From positions 1 to 64,000 of the forward strand of contig NZ_JACRSW010000030.1 of NCBI RefSeq assembly GCF_014384965.1: DNA of 64,000 nt, read 5' to 3'. The stretch comes from Jutongia hominis. GTDB taxonomy: Bacteria > Bacillota > Clostridia > Lachnospirales > Lachnospiraceae. The notes below the pieces were generated by a model. It saw only the letters and a list, made by a program, of their open reading frames with translations, did not search any database and was not told the DNA's origin. Position numbers and translations under genes: made by a program. Below are positions 54,615-64,000 of this stretch, one piece after another (position 1 is the first letter of the stretch; every line of letters begins with the position of its first letter).

Positions 54615-55550
54615 CTATTGAAACAGAGAAGGTGGTGTAACCTGTTCTAAGATCCTCTGTAAAATGTGCTGTTCACTGTTTTCTTCAAGCTTTGCTCTTG
54701 CATTGCATATAATACGATGGGCACACACATCAATAAAAATTTCTTCGACATCTTTTGGTATCACATAATTGCGTTCATGAAATGCTGCATTTGCCATTGC
54801 CATTCTTTTGACCGCAATCGCTCCACGCGTGCTGACACCACGCTCAATCTCATCATGACTGCGGGTTGCTTCACATAACCGGCATATGTACTCTAAAATC
54901 TGATCTTTTACAACAACCTTTGCAATCTGTTCCTTGATCCGGTACAGATCTTCTTTTGTCGCAATCTGATGAATCTGTTGCATGGCATCTTCATCCGAAT
55001 TTTCACGCAGGATCGTCACTTCATCCTCAAATGCCGGATATCCCATGGACAAACGAACCATAAAACGGTCGCATTGTGAATCAGGAAGTGGTTGTGTTCC
55101 CCCGCTTGTGATCGGATTCTGTGTTGCGATCACAATAAAAGGATCAGGAAGTGCCATCGTATTGCCATCTACGGTCACAGTCTTTTCTTCCATCGCTTCT
55201 AACAAAGCAGACTGTGTCTTAGAAGAGGTTCGGTTGATCTCATCCCCTAAAAGCAGGTTGCACTGTACGACACCCGGCACATATTGAAATTCCTCTTTTT
55301 GCTTATTATAAAAAGAATAGCCGATAATGTCGCTCGGCATTGTATCCGGTGTGAACTGCTGACGGTTATAATCCAGTTCCATGGCTTTTGCAATCGCTTT
55401 TGCCAAAGTAGTCTTTCCAGAACCCGGATGATCCTCCAAAAGTACATGACCGGATGCACAAATAGCCATTAAAACCTTCTGGATCACATCCTTTTTTCCT
55501 TTGATGACTTTCCCAATCTCCTGCTCGATTGCTTCTAATTTTTCATACAT
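54615..55550 (-). CDS. MoxR family AAA+ ATPase
   Basis: Start at 55550, where AAGGAGAAGGAAAAATT precedes ATG. The 311-aa protein shows Walker A GHVLLEDHPGSGKTTLAKAI, Walker B NLLLGDEINRTSSKTQSALL, sensor 1 IATQNP and the C-terminal lid with STRGAIAVKRMA. MoxR ATPases act as chaperone-like motors that mature metal- or VWA-domain proteins. It heads the leftward operon with DUF58, transglutaminase-like and lipoprotein genes. Confidence 0.94.
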   Translation of the reverse strand: MYEKLEAIEQEIGKVIKGKKDVIQKVLMAICASGHVLLEDHPGSGKTTLAKAIAKAMELDYNRQQFTPDTMPSDIIGYSFYNKQKEEFQYVPGVVQCNLLLGDEINRTSSKTQSALLEAMEEKTVTVDGNTMALPDPFIVIATQNPITSGGTQPLPDSQCDRFMVRLSMGYPAFEDEVTILRENSDEDAMQQIHQIATKEDLYRIKEQIAKVVVKDQILEYICRLCEATRSHDEIERGVSTRGAIAVKRMAMANAAFHERNYVIPKDVEEIFIDVCAHRIICNARAKLEENSEQHILQRILEQVTPPSLFQ

Positions 55551-55821
55551 AATTTTTCCTTCTCCTTGTTTTATCATCGTAATAAACGCAAAGTTTTCCT
55601 TTTGCGGCAGTCTGATGTTTTCTTATAAAGTTTCATTTACAATGTCACTTAAAAATATACTGCCTGTTTTTCATAAAAATAACATACTATGAATGTAAAA
55701 ACATTTGATGTTTTCATCTTATAAGTTATATTTTATAAAATTGTGTCAGTTTTCTTTTACACTCATTTTTTATAAATCTACCCATAACATTATTAGTTTT
55801 CTCTTTGTCTGTCTCAACGAG

Positions 55822-56187
55822 CTACGCATCAAAACCATACATATTCATTACACAGCGAATTCCATATTCTATTTCTTCCCGCGAAAAATCGGACTGTTCT
55901 ATAAATGTATCTTCTTTTTCATTCATATAAGAATATACTGCTGCCGCAAGCTGTAAATCCAGCAGATCTTTCTTCTCTGCACGTTCCCAAAGGATATTCT
56001 CTGCTTTTTCAAACTTTCCTTCATCTACCATTTGGGTAAGCTTCCGGTACAAAGAATCCTGCGCGGAATTTTCAATAAATTTGGGTTGCTTATATTTTTC
56101 TCCAAAAGCACCACCCGCAATTGCCATTGCTACACGTACAGCTCCACGTATTGTACGTTTCAACCCATGTTTGTTTTCATATTCCAT
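55822..56187 (-). CDS. DUF6483 family protein
   Basis: The ATG at 56187 follows GGGGAGACAAA. The 121-aa cytoplasmic protein is helical: a basic start (HGLKRTIRGAVRVAMAIAGG) then acidic helices (LYRKLTQMVDEGKFEKAENIL, YSYMNEKEDTFIEQSDFSRE). The pattern fits DUF6483, found in Lachnospiraceae; function unknown. TPR-like helical pairing is possible. Confidence 0.65.
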   Translation of the reverse strand: MEYENKHGLKRTIRGAVRVAMAIAGGAFGEKYKQPKFIENSAQDSLYRKLTQMVDEGKFEKAENILWERAEKKDLLDLQLAAAVYSYMNEKEDTFIEQSDFSREEIEYGIRCVMNMYGFDA

Positions 56188-56230
56188 TTTGTCTCCCCTT
56201 ACCAATCTATATTATACAAAATCGCAAACA

Positions 56231-56262
56231 CCCTCATTCTGATCAAGCGATCAAAATGAGGG
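56231..56262 (-). terminator. Terminator hairpin downstream of pckA
   Basis: CCCTCATTCTGATC pairs with GATCAAAATGAGGG (13 of 14 bases, 4-nt loop) between pckA and the DUF6483 gene. On the minus strand it is followed by TGTTTGCGATTTTG, a partial T run. Confidence 0.65.
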
Positions 56263-56365
56263 TATCTGCTTTTATAATACTCTATATTATATTTTCAAGA
56301 AAAATGCGATTACACTTTCTTTTTTCTCTGTAGGATACGATTGTACCTTAGAGTTTTTGTTAAAA

Positions 56366-57970
56366 TTAAGCCTTAGGACCTGCTGCTACTAATGCCTTAC
56401 CAGCTTCATTTCCTTCATACTTAGCAAAGTTCTTAACGAATCTCTGTGCAAGATCTACTGCCTTTGTCTCCCATTCAGAAGCATCTGCATAAGTATCACG
56501 AGGATCAAGGATTGCAGGATCAACACCCGGAAGTGATGTAGGAACTTCGAAATCAAAGTGTGGAATCTTCTTTGTATCTGCTTTGTTGATTGAACCATCA
56601 AGGATAGCATCGATGATACCACGAGTATCTTTAATAGAGATACGCTTACCTGTTCCGTTCCATCCTGTATTTACGAGGTATGCCTTAGCACCACTCTTCT
56701 CCATCTTCTTAACTAATTCTTCAGCATATTTTGTAGGATGTAACTCTAAGAATGCCTGTCCGAAGCAAGCTGAGAATGTAGGAGTCGGCTCTGTGATTCC
56801 ACGCTCTGTACCTGCAAGCTTTGCTGTAAATCCTGATAAGAAGTAGTACTTTGTCTGCTCTGGTGTCAAAATAGATACCGGAGGAAGAACTCCGAATGCA
56901 TCTGCTGATAAGAAGATAACGTTCTTAGCTGCAGGAGCAGACGATACAGGACGTACAATGTTCTTGATATGATCAATTGGGTAAGATACACGAGTATTCT
57001 CTGTAACTGTCTTATCAGCAAAGTCGATAACACCCTTATCATCAATAGTAACGTTCTCTAAAAGAGCATCTCTTCTGATCGCATTGTAGATATCAGGCTC
57101 AGATTCTTTATCAAGGTTGATAACCTTAGCGTAGCAGCCACCCTCGAAATTAAATATGCCATTATCATCCCAGCCATGCTCATCATCACCGATAAGGAGA
57201 CGCTTAGGATCTGTAGATAATGTTGTCTTACCTGTACCTGAAAGACCGAAGAAGATTGCTGTATTCTTTCCATCCATATCAGCGTTTGCTGAACAATGCA
57301 TAGATGCAATACCCTTTAATGGGAGGTAGTAGTTCATCATAGAGAACATACCTTTCTTCATCTCTCCGCCATACCATGTGTTTACGATAACCTGCTCACG
57401 GCTTGTAATGTTGAACATTACTGCTGTCTCTGAGTTAAGACCTAACTCTTTGTAGTTTGTAACTTTTGCTTTTGAAGCATTGTAAACTACGAAATCCGGT
57501 TTGAAGTTCTTAAGTTCCTCAGCAGATGGCTTGATGAACATATTTGTAACAAAATGAGCCTGCCATGCAACTTCAACGATGAAACGAACTGCCATTCTTG
57601 TGTCTTCGTTAGCGCCACAGAAAGCATCTACTACATAAAGTTTCTTGTTAGAAAGTTCTTTCTTAGCAAGTTCTTTTACTGCTTCCCAAGCTTCCTGGCT
57701 TGCCGGATGGTTGTCGTTTGGATACTCATCTGATGTCCACCATACTGTATCTTTTGAGTTCTCATCCATAACGATAAACTTATCTTTAGGTGAACGACCT
57801 GTGTAGATACCTGTCATAACGTTGACAGCGCCAAGTTCACTTTCCTGTCCTTTTTCATATCCTTCGAGGTCTGCCTTCATCTCTTCTTTGTATAACTCAT
57901 CATAAGAAGGGTTGTGAACGATCTCTGTTGCTCCTGTAATACCATACTGACTTAAATCTACTGTTGCCAT
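56366..57970 (-). CDS. pckA: Phosphoenolpyruvate carboxykinase (ATP)
   Basis: The ATG at 57970 gives the usual start [20 protein letters not shown]; an ATG two codons earlier lies too close to the GAGG site. The 534-aa enzyme has the P-loop [38 protein letters not shown] (metal site) and [13 protein letters not shown]. It interconverts oxaloacetate + ATP and PEP + CO2 + ADP. In anaerobes it often runs toward oxaloacetate, making ATP during succinate or propionate formation. Alone in its transcript with a 3' hairpin. Its codon use is visibly biased (near-uniform AAG-rich, C-ending choices), suggesting high expression. Confidence 0.97.
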   Translation of the reverse strand: MATVDLSQYGITGATEIVHNPSYDELYKEEMKADLEGYEKGQESELGAVNVMTGIYTGRSPKDKFIVMDENSKDTVWWTSDEYPNDNHPASQEAWEAVKELAKKELSNKKLYVVDAFCGANEDTRMAVRFIVEVAWQAHFVTNMFIKPSAEELKNFKPDFVVYNASKAKVTNYKELGLNSETAVMFNITSREQVIVNTWYGGEMKKGMFSMMNYYLPLKGIASMHCSANADMDGKNTAIFFGLSGTGKTTLSTDPKRLLIGDDEHGWDDNGIFNFEGGCYAKVINLDKESEPDIYNAIRRDALLENVTIDDKGVIDFADKTVTENTRVSYPIDHIKNIVRPVSSAPAAKNVIFLSADAFGVLPPVSILTPEQTKYYFLSGFTAKLAGTERGITEPTPTFSACFGQAFLELHPTKYAEELVKKMEKSGAKAYLVNTGWNGTGKRISIKDTRGIIDAILDGSINKADTKKIPHFDFEVPTSLPGVDPAILDPRDTYADASEWETKAVDLAQRFVKNFAKYEGNEAGKALVAAGPKA

Positions 57971-58239
57971 TTGCATTCAACCTCACTTTTCTTAGTATTT
58001 TTTGTCACTTAGTAACTGGTATATTGTGCATACCGGTTCAAAATTCTTCGTATCTCTCTGCTTTCCGATAAAGGATTATCCGAAAGTATCGGGGATACAA
58101 TCATTTCACCTGTAACACAATTTGGATTTATCATCTCACAACTGCTTTAAAAAGTCAATCTATTTTCGCCGAAAATATAAAATTTGTATCTGCCATTCCC
58201 ATGCATTTTTACCCTTTTAACGGTTTGCTATGACCTCGA

Positions 58240-61200
58240 TCAATCTTCATCATCAATAGAAGCATTCCAATCATCCTGTGTCAAATTTTTGATCTTAACC
58301 CGGATTACTTTTTCAAAACCATTCGATGCGGTAAGCTTGTATGCTTTGTCGTATCCTTCATCCGGTGTAACCTCAGTAACCACGGTATCACTATCGCTAT
58401 CGGACAGAGTAATCTTAATATCACTAAGTACACTGCTGTCTAATTTATTGATACAAATCCTGCTACTGGTATTTTCATACACATTCTTTTCATTGTTATC
58501 TACCGTGTAGGAAACATCATACAAAAACATCTTATTTATCTGCTGATAATATTCTTCTACGGCATCCTGGATTTCATTCAACACCTCTATATCATAGCTG
58601 TCCGCCTGCTGTCTCCATGCTGTCACTTTCGCATCCACTTCATCTGCACCATTTGCCATACCATTTGCAATATTCTCAATGTTAAACAACCGTTCACGAA
58701 TGTTCTCTTTTATCTCCAGTACTTTAACTTCTTCATCTGATAATCCGACATTAGAAGGCTCCGTATGATATGTCACTTCATTAACATTTGTAAGTGCTTT
58801 TGTACGGCTGTCATAGTCACATACATGCCATAATGTTCCTTCTTTGTTTGGCATATAATATGTTGCCATCTTAAAACTTCCGGAATACACTTCTACTTTA
58901 ACATTTGATGCTGCAAGCTGTGAACTGTCATTTGAGTCACAATTCGTATAATCATGTACATAGAAAGAATACACTCCAGGATATTCCTTGTAGATCGTAG
59001 TAGTCTCCGGACCTTCATAATCGGTATCATCCAGATCAAGATCTGCTACTTCTTCCTCACCATTCCATGCTGCCTGGTCACTATAGTATGTATGGAAATG
59101 ATTTCCTGTGGCATTTACCGGACCGATCAAATGAGAATCCGCATCGGCAACAGCACCCGACTCTTCATCACCCCATGTCAGGATAAAACGTACCTGACCG
59201 GTATGGATCGCTGTGCTGACACCAACGCCCTGATTCTTTGTGATCGTATCAGGACGGATCAACACATTAAATGAAGTAGACAGATAACGGTCTGCGGTAT
59301 CCTCTAATGTACGCTTATCAAGCACCTGAACGGTATAATAACCTACCGGAAGATCTTCAAACAGATACTCTCCATCTGCATTTGTCTTTGTTTCTTTGAT
59401 CGCATCATTGATCAGGTTGTTTTTACCCTTGCGGATACGCATGGTAAGACCTTCTACTTTGTCACCTGTCTTACTGTCTGTCACGGCACCGGATACACCA
59501 CCTTCTTTTCCTTCCCAGGAAGCCGGCAGCATATTGATCAGTTCATTTGTATAAATAGAACCATATACACTTGTGATCACAATATTTTGTGTCACATCCA
59601 TATAACCATCTTTTTTCACTACTAAAATGTAGTTACCTGTCTTGATCGTATCAATACTGTACTGACCATTTGCATCTGTTGTCAGATGTGTTGCATTCGT
59701 ATCGTTTACAATATTAGGAATATCATAATCTGCTGTATATGGCACAATGTAGATATCTGCATCTTGTAACACTACATTTTCTTCATCCTGTACATCTCCA
59801 TGGAATGCTACATCTACTGCATTCTCGTCAACACCCAGATTGTCACTGATCACGGTAACTACTTCACCTGTGTCAGATACCGTAACAGGGATCAGTCCAA
59901 GACCAACAATTTTTGGAATATTGATTGCTGTATCGACCGATACCGTTGTATTTTCTGCACCCGGACAGATCTTTAAAAAGAACTTGATGATCGCATCGAT
60001 CTGCATATTCTGGTTTGTCACAAGATTTACGTTAGAATTTACAACAGTCGGAACAATGTCTTTTGCACTACCGTTGACGGTAACATCACCTTCTGATGCA
60101 ATTTCAAGACTCTGGATCGTTCCATTGTTTTCTACCTGTGTAGAAGAAGCTGTCTTTGCAATTTTTACTGTTGCATTTGCATCTTTACTGATCACAATAT
60201 GAGAAGTTGCTGCTTCTACATTTAATGTATTGCCGCTTGCATATTCTTTAAATGTATTTTTCGCAATGTTCTTGATCGTAACGCTTGCAAATGTACCATG
60301 GTTTATAACTTCACCATTTGGCATATCCACGATCAGATTTGTGCCTGCATAGCTTCCCTGCGGAATGGTAAGCTGCTTCTTTTCGGTTGTTTCCAGATAA
60401 AGATACTCTACATTGGCTTTTAACGCCGTAGCAATCTGCTCATCTGTGCTGACACGTGCTACTGATGCGACCGTGACTGTACACTTTGCCGACTTATTGC
60501 CGGATACCGTTGTTGCAACGATGTCTGCTGTACCTTTATTTACCGCAGTGACAAGACCATTTGCATCAACAGTTGCTGTCTGTGCATTTGTTGTAAACCA
60601 TGTTACATTTTTATTGGTTGCGTTTGCCGGTGCGACAACGGCTTTTACCTGATAGGTATCTGCAACGTTCATAATATGAGCTGCTTTGGCAATCGAAATG
60701 CCGGTTACATCCACATTCTTTGCTGTCTTTGCTTTAACCGTAACATTCACTTTTGCCTTTTTGTTACTACCATCTGTACTTGCTATTGTGATCACTGCTT
60801 TACCCTGCTTCTTTGCCTTGATCACACCTTTTGAGGATACGGCAGCAATCTTCTTGTTTGAAGTTGTGTATTGCAACTTCTTTACAGAAGCTTTCTTTGG
60901 AAGCACTTTTGCTTTGATCGCTTTACTGCTTCCTACCGTAAGCGTTACTTTCTTTGCTGCTGTCACACTCTTGACCGGTGTACCAACGATCACTTTACAG
61001 ATTGCTTTCTTTCCTTTTACCTTTGCGGTGATCGTAGCTTTTCCGGTTTTTCTGGCTGTAACAACACCTATGTTTGTAACAGTTGCAACCTTCTTGTTAC
61101 TGCTCTTCCATGTTACAGTACCTTTTACTTTCTTAGGACTGTACTTTACTGACAGCTTTACTCTGCTGTGTTTGCTGATCACACAGATCTTCTTTGACAG

Positions 61201-61317
61201 CGTAATCTTTTTTAACTTTGTTGCCGCTTGTGCTGTCTGTCCCTGAACGGGAACTGCTGTGATCACCATAGCTGTTGCCAATGTTGCTGCCATGACCGCT
61301 TTCCATCTTTTTTTCAT
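58240..61317 (-). CDS. Large secreted protein with Big_2 domains, carboxypeptidase-regulatory-like domains and a YfaP-like domain
   Basis: The ATG at 61317 has AAGGAAG 6 bases upstream; the ATG at 61323 lies against it. The 1,025-aa product has a signal peptide (about 1-32) and three Lys-rich Big_2 Ig domains (about 34-290). A beta-helix-like segment follows (about 300-440, VEAATSHIVISKDANATVKI), then two carboxypeptidase-D-regulatory-like domains (YSIDTIKTGNYILVVKKDGY and YLFEDLPVGYYTVQVLDKR). A YfaP-like domain carries VRFILTWGDEESGAVADADS followed by HLIGP. The C-terminal part is a helical stretch plus a beta domain. No sorting motif was seen. It is probably an extracellular structural or binding protein. 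Confidence 0.85.
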   Translation of the reverse strand: MKKRWKAVMAATLATAMVITAVPVQGQTAQAATKLKKITLSKKICVISKHSRVKLSVKYSPKKVKGTVTWKSSNKKVATVTNIGVVTARKTGKATITAKVKGKKAICKVIVGTPVKSVTAAKKVTLTVGSSKAIKAKVLPKKASVKKLQYTTSNKKIAAVSSKGVIKAKKQGKAVITIASTDGSNKKAKVNVTVKAKTAKNVDVTGISIAKAAHIMNVADTYQVKAVVAPANATNKNVTWFTTNAQTATVDANGLVTAVNKGTADIVATTVSGNKSAKCTVTVASVARVSTDEQIATALKANVEYLYLETTEKKQLTIPQGSYAGTNLIVDMPNGEVINHGTFASVTIKNIAKNTFKEYASGNTLNVEAATSHIVISKDANATVKIAKTASSTQVENNGTIQSLEIASEGDVTVNGSAKDIVPTVVNSNVNLVTNQNMQIDAIIKFFLKICPGAENTTVSVDTAINIPKIVGLGLIPVTVSDTGEVVTVISDNLGVDENAVDVAFHGDVQDEENVVLQDADIYIVPYTADYDIPNIVNDTNATHLTTDANGQYSIDTIKTGNYILVVKKDGYMDVTQNIVITSVYGSIYTNELINMLPASWEGKEGGVSGAVTDSKTGDKVEGLTMRIRKGKNNLINDAIKETKTNADGEYLFEDLPVGYYTVQVLDKRTLEDTADRYLSTSFNVLIRPDTITKNQGVGVSTAIHTGQVRFILTWGDEESGAVADADSHLIGPVNATGNHFHTYYSDQAAWNGEEEVADLDLDDTDYEGPETTTIYKEYPGVYSFYVHDYTNCDSNDSSQLAASNVKVEVYSGSFKMATYYMPNKEGTLWHVCDYDSRTKALTNVNEVTYHTEPSNVGLSDEEVKVLEIKENIRERLFNIENIANGMANGADEVDAKVTAWRQQADSYDIEVLNEIQDAVEEYYQQINKMFLYDVSYTVDNNEKNVYENTSSRICINKLDSSVLSDIKITLSDSDSDTVVTEVTPDEGYDKAYKLTASNGFEKVIRVKIKNLTQDDWNASIDDED

Positions 61318-61493
61318 TTGCATCTTCCTTTCTTTGTCGCATTACTGTGTCTGATATTTTTTCCACCAAGACACGTACCCTTTTTGTATGTTGAAATGCG
61401 AAAATTTTGCATTCACTCAAAACAATACAGCTCTATAAAATAGTATAAAATATCCTCTTTACAGTTGCAAATTTAATTTTAACATTTTATGCG

Positions 61494-63365
61494 TTATTTT
61501 TGACGTAACTGCATCTCTATCCAGCCTTGCATCCGATCCTTTGCTACCGTAAACGGAACCGGACCGAGCGACAGGAAGAACTTATGAAAGTCTTTTAGAA
61601 CGAATTTCCTGCCCAGTTGCTTTTTTGCATCATTCAAAAGGTCATCTATTTCCAAATACCCTATTGTATATGGCATATAACTTGCCGGCTCTGCCAAAAG
61701 TGACTGATAGATTGCCATCATATTGCTTTTGCTAAATCCAAAATCCGTCAGATACCGTTGCAATTTCTTCTGATCCCATCCTTTATAATGAATACCGATA
61801 TCAGCTTTTGCATACAGACAAAGCGTGATCAATGTGTTTTCTTTTAAAAGCTTAGCGACATCTTTTTTCAACCCTGCAAGATCATAACCGTATAACTCTG
61901 CATATGTTCCCCATCCCTCGGTATATCCTGCCACATTGATCATACTGCGAAGCGGTGACGGATTTTGCGATTGAAAATAGCACGTCTGGTACAAATGTCC
62001 CGGATATCCTTCATGACCAATCGTTGTAAATGCTTTTGACAGATCATATCTTTTATTTCGGTTAATATAGATTACATTATTTTTGTAATCATCGATTGCC
62101 GGAGTCAGATAGAATGCCGGACTCATGCTTTCTTCCAAAGACGCATCCACGTATTTTAATTCATATCCGATCGACTCATCCAGTGCAGGAAAGTCTTTTT
62201 GAATCGCTTTTTTTAGATGTTCCATTGCTGTCTGTGGCGTGTTGTATGTATATTCCGCTTTTTGTGCCTGATAATAAACATCCGGTGTATCAGAGATCAC
62301 TTTTGCAATTTTTTTCTTCAATTCTTCAATCTTATTGTCTAAGATATGCTCTATTTCTTTGATGGAACGGTCTGATCCGGTCTTGGCTTTGACCAGATAA
62401 CTGTAGTATTCTTTTCCCTTTTCAAGATAACAGAGTCCTTTTTGGTTCTTGCTGCTGCCTATTAGTTCTTTTAACCCTTCTGCGAGATTCTTATATGCCG
62501 GTATTACCGCATTCAGAACCAACTCTTTATTCTTTTGCTCATAGGTACTCTTCTCGGTATCTGTCATATCGGCAACGCTTAAAAGTTTACCCGCAAAGAT
62601 TGTGATCAGATAATTCTCCTCTGTTTTGCTCACAAAATCATTGCATTGGTCGATGATCGCCTGTGCGGTTGTCTCCGACATAAAGATCCCTTTTTTCGCT
62701 TTCATCTGTTCAAAAGACAGAATTTCCTTAAAATATGCCGGAACAAGATTTAATAACTCCAAATAGGTATCCACATCGTTTTTCGAACGCAGGCTGTATT
62801 CCGCAAAATAAACCGGAAGCTGCGTCTGTATACCGGTTGTCGGCCCTAAGCATTCTGTATATTCCAGGAAATCTGCCGCTTCTAAATTCTGTTTTGATAA
62901 AAGATATATCGTATCATAGATCAGCTTTTGCTCTTTGGTCAGCTTTTCATAATCATAGGTTTCGAGTGTTGCAACGCGGTTTTCCGATATAACGAGACTG
63001 TTTTTCATTTCTTTTAGGGAATATTCACCAAGCGTTGGTTTCTCCTGTGTAATCCCATAATTTTCTTTTGTCTTTAATGTATAATTTAACGTAAAAGAAT
63101 CCGAAGTCACTTCGTCCCGAAAGATCTGCTGTATCAGTGCATCAAAATCGCTTTGTGTCTTTTTTACACTACGGTTGTCCTGCACTTTCGGATGATCGAG
63201 CAAATGATAAGAAACCGGCAAAATGCCTTGTCTGATACAGACTGCACCAAGAACCGCAACAAGACAGATCAGAAAAGCAGCCAGCCTGCCACGATGCCCG
63301 AAAAATCCTTTTTTCCGATCCTGCATAAAGTATTTTTTGTAATCCTGTCTGCTTTGCTCTTTCAT
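61494..63365 (-). CDS. DUF885 family metallopeptidase-like protein, membrane-anchored
   Basis: The ATG at 63365 follows AGGAGGCATTTC. The 623-aa product has one N-terminal membrane helix (about 27-46) and a long helical domain. The signature HEGYPGH (His451, Glu452, His457) sits in KAFTTIGHEGYPGHLYQTC, followed by GYTEGWGTYAELYGYD with a second conserved Glu. This is the DUF885 arrangement of a thermolysin-like zinc site. Likely an extracytoplasmic peptidase whose substrate is unknown. Confidence 0.88.
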   Translation of the reverse strand: MKEQSRQDYKKYFMQDRKKGFFGHRGRLAAFLICLVAVLGAVCIRQGILPVSYHLLDHPKVQDNRSVKKTQSDFDALIQQIFRDEVTSDSFTLNYTLKTKENYGITQEKPTLGEYSLKEMKNSLVISENRVATLETYDYEKLTKEQKLIYDTIYLLSKQNLEAADFLEYTECLGPTTGIQTQLPVYFAEYSLRSKNDVDTYLELLNLVPAYFKEILSFEQMKAKKGIFMSETTAQAIIDQCNDFVSKTEENYLITIFAGKLLSVADMTDTEKSTYEQKNKELVLNAVIPAYKNLAEGLKELIGSSKNQKGLCYLEKGKEYYSYLVKAKTGSDRSIKEIEHILDNKIEELKKKIAKVISDTPDVYYQAQKAEYTYNTPQTAMEHLKKAIQKDFPALDESIGYELKYVDASLEESMSPAFYLTPAIDDYKNNVIYINRNKRYDLSKAFTTIGHEGYPGHLYQTCYFQSQNPSPLRSMINVAGYTEGWGTYAELYGYDLAGLKKDVAKLLKENTLITLCLYAKADIGIHYKGWDQKKLQRYLTDFGFSKSNMMAIYQSLLAEPASYMPYTIGYLEIDDLLNDAKKQLGRKFVLKDFHKFFLSLGPVPFTVAKDRMQGWIEMQLRQK

Positions 63366-63506
63366 GAAATGCCTCCTGCCCTGACCGGTCACACCCGCTC
63401 TTTTATACCCTTCTATATGTATATGCACAAGCATTTCGTTTCATTCCTGATTCTATCATCAAGAAAGTTTCTTTTCATGCCCTGCTTCATCTGCAAGACA
63501 ATTTTA

Positions 63507-63660
63507 CTTCATTCCCGGTTACATCTTCAAGATAGTTTTACTTCATTCCCGGTTACATCTTCAAGTCAATTTTGCTTCATTCCCGATTACATCTTCAAGA
63601 TAGTTTTGCTTCATTCCCGGTTACATCTTCAAGATAATTCCGTTTCATTCCTGATTTATT
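63507..63660. repeat. 34-bp tandem repeats between the BMP-protein gene and the DUF885 gene
   Basis: (C/T)TTCATTCCCGGTTACATCTT-type units begin at 63507, 63541, 63575, 63609 and 63643, exactly 34 bp apart, with AAGATAGTTTT-like spacers that are also conserved. A diverged unit precedes them at about 63465-63500. There are no unique spacers, so this is not a CRISPR array. Confidence 0.85.
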
Positions 63661-63678
63661 CGTCATGAGAATTTCATT

Positions 63679-64000
63679 TTATTTAATTTGTATTACATCT
63701 TTCAGCACATAATGAAAAGTCGGTGCAGAACTGTCCTTATTTTCCTGATAACCTTTATTCAGATCAATAGTATCTTTTGCATCATATGGATTGATTCCTA
63801 TATAATCCCCCTGAAAAACGGCAAGTTTGCCGGTTTTTAATTGTTTGATCGCATCTTCCATCCGTTCCTGCGTGCCTTTCGCCACTGCGATTTCATTTAA
63901 TTCAAGCATTGCCACCCAGTTACGTTCAAAGCCTGCTCCGGCATCGTTTCCATTTATGTTGGCATTGACAACATCTTCGATTTTCTTATCTGATAAAACT
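63679..64000 (-). CDS. BMP-family ABC substrate-binding lipoprotein, C-terminal part
   Basis: The frame is open from the window edge to the stop at 63679, giving 106 residues without a start. It reads VLSDKKIEDVVNANINGNDA, later WVAMLELNEIAVAKG and KLAVFQGDYIGINPYDAKDT, ending HYVLKDVIQIK. The C-terminal GDYIGINPYDAKDTIDL pattern fits BMP/PnrA-type nucleoside-binding proteins. The start and the transport genes lie outside the window. Confidence 0.75.
   Translation of the reverse strand, partial: VLSDKKIEDVVNANINGNDAGAGFERNWVAMLELNEIAVAKGTQERMEDAIKQLKTGKLAVFQGDYIGINPYDAKDTIDLNKGYQENKDSSAPTFHYVLKDVIQIK

Noticed and set aside
63507..63660. Possible CRISPR array
   Set aside because: The 34-bp units are contiguous and the intervals are repeated too, so there are no unique spacers; no cas genes are present in the window.

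Overview
The window reads as chromosome of a low-GC, spore-forming anaerobic Firmicute, most likely a gut Lachnospiraceae. The grounds are an agr-type cyclic-peptide quorum-sensing locus with a GHKL kinase, a GerA germinant-receptor subunit, a SpoIID-fold protein, Rpn-type PD-(D/E)XK proteins, ATP-dependent PEP carboxykinase, GH43 glycosidases and long secreted proteins with Big_2 or Flg_new repeats. No rRNA, tRNA, prophage, complete IS element or CRISPR array was seen. Genus-level placement is not attempted.

Layout. 0-8 kb: the tail of a leftward cluster (lipoprotein, SpoIID-like protein, carrier protein, stand-alone adenylating enzyme, membrane-anchored protein, LytTR regulator, AgrD-like prepeptide) faces a rightward agrB - kinase - response regulator series. 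Three 34-bp direct repeats lie at the promoters between and within them and look like LytTR operators. 8-12 kb: a heterodimeric ABC exporter with one consensus and one degenerate ATP site. 12-17 kb: AraC regulator, Rpn gene with a recent partial duplicate, DUF5662 gene, and a four-unit 93-bp tandem repeat. 17-28 kb: PAP2-type protein, aminopeptidase P, KsgA, TatD, NhaD-like permease, GerA subunit, nuclease-like protein. 27-38 kb: a leftward cell-surface polysaccharide cluster (GT8, YfhO, GtrA, GtrB-like, Glf, three GT2 enzymes) transcribed away from a UDP-sugar dehydrogenase through overlapping promoters. 39-49 kb: AraC regulator, two GH43 enzymes, a secreted zinc protease with a partner protein, and a 981-aa surface protein. 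49-64 kb: MoxR/DUF58/transglutaminase/lipoprotein operon, DUF6483 protein, pckA, a 1,025-aa Big_2/YfaP-like protein, a DUF885 peptidase, and the end of a BMP-family binding protein.

The most unusual structure is non-coding. Four intergenic regions (about 11.6-12.2, 21.7-22.45, 39.7-40.3 and 49.1-49.7 kb) each hold a quasi-palindrome of about 0.5-0.7 kb. All share a conserved core of about 206-218 bp. The flanking arms pair with each other within a copy but differ in sequence from copy to copy. Several base-pair changes are compensatory between copies, which means the pairing itself is maintained. This may be an undescribed structured RNA or DNA family, or a hairpin-type mobile element.

Several intergenic regions also contain short tandem arrays (34, 35, 41, 52 and 93 bp periods), so local repeat expansion is common here.
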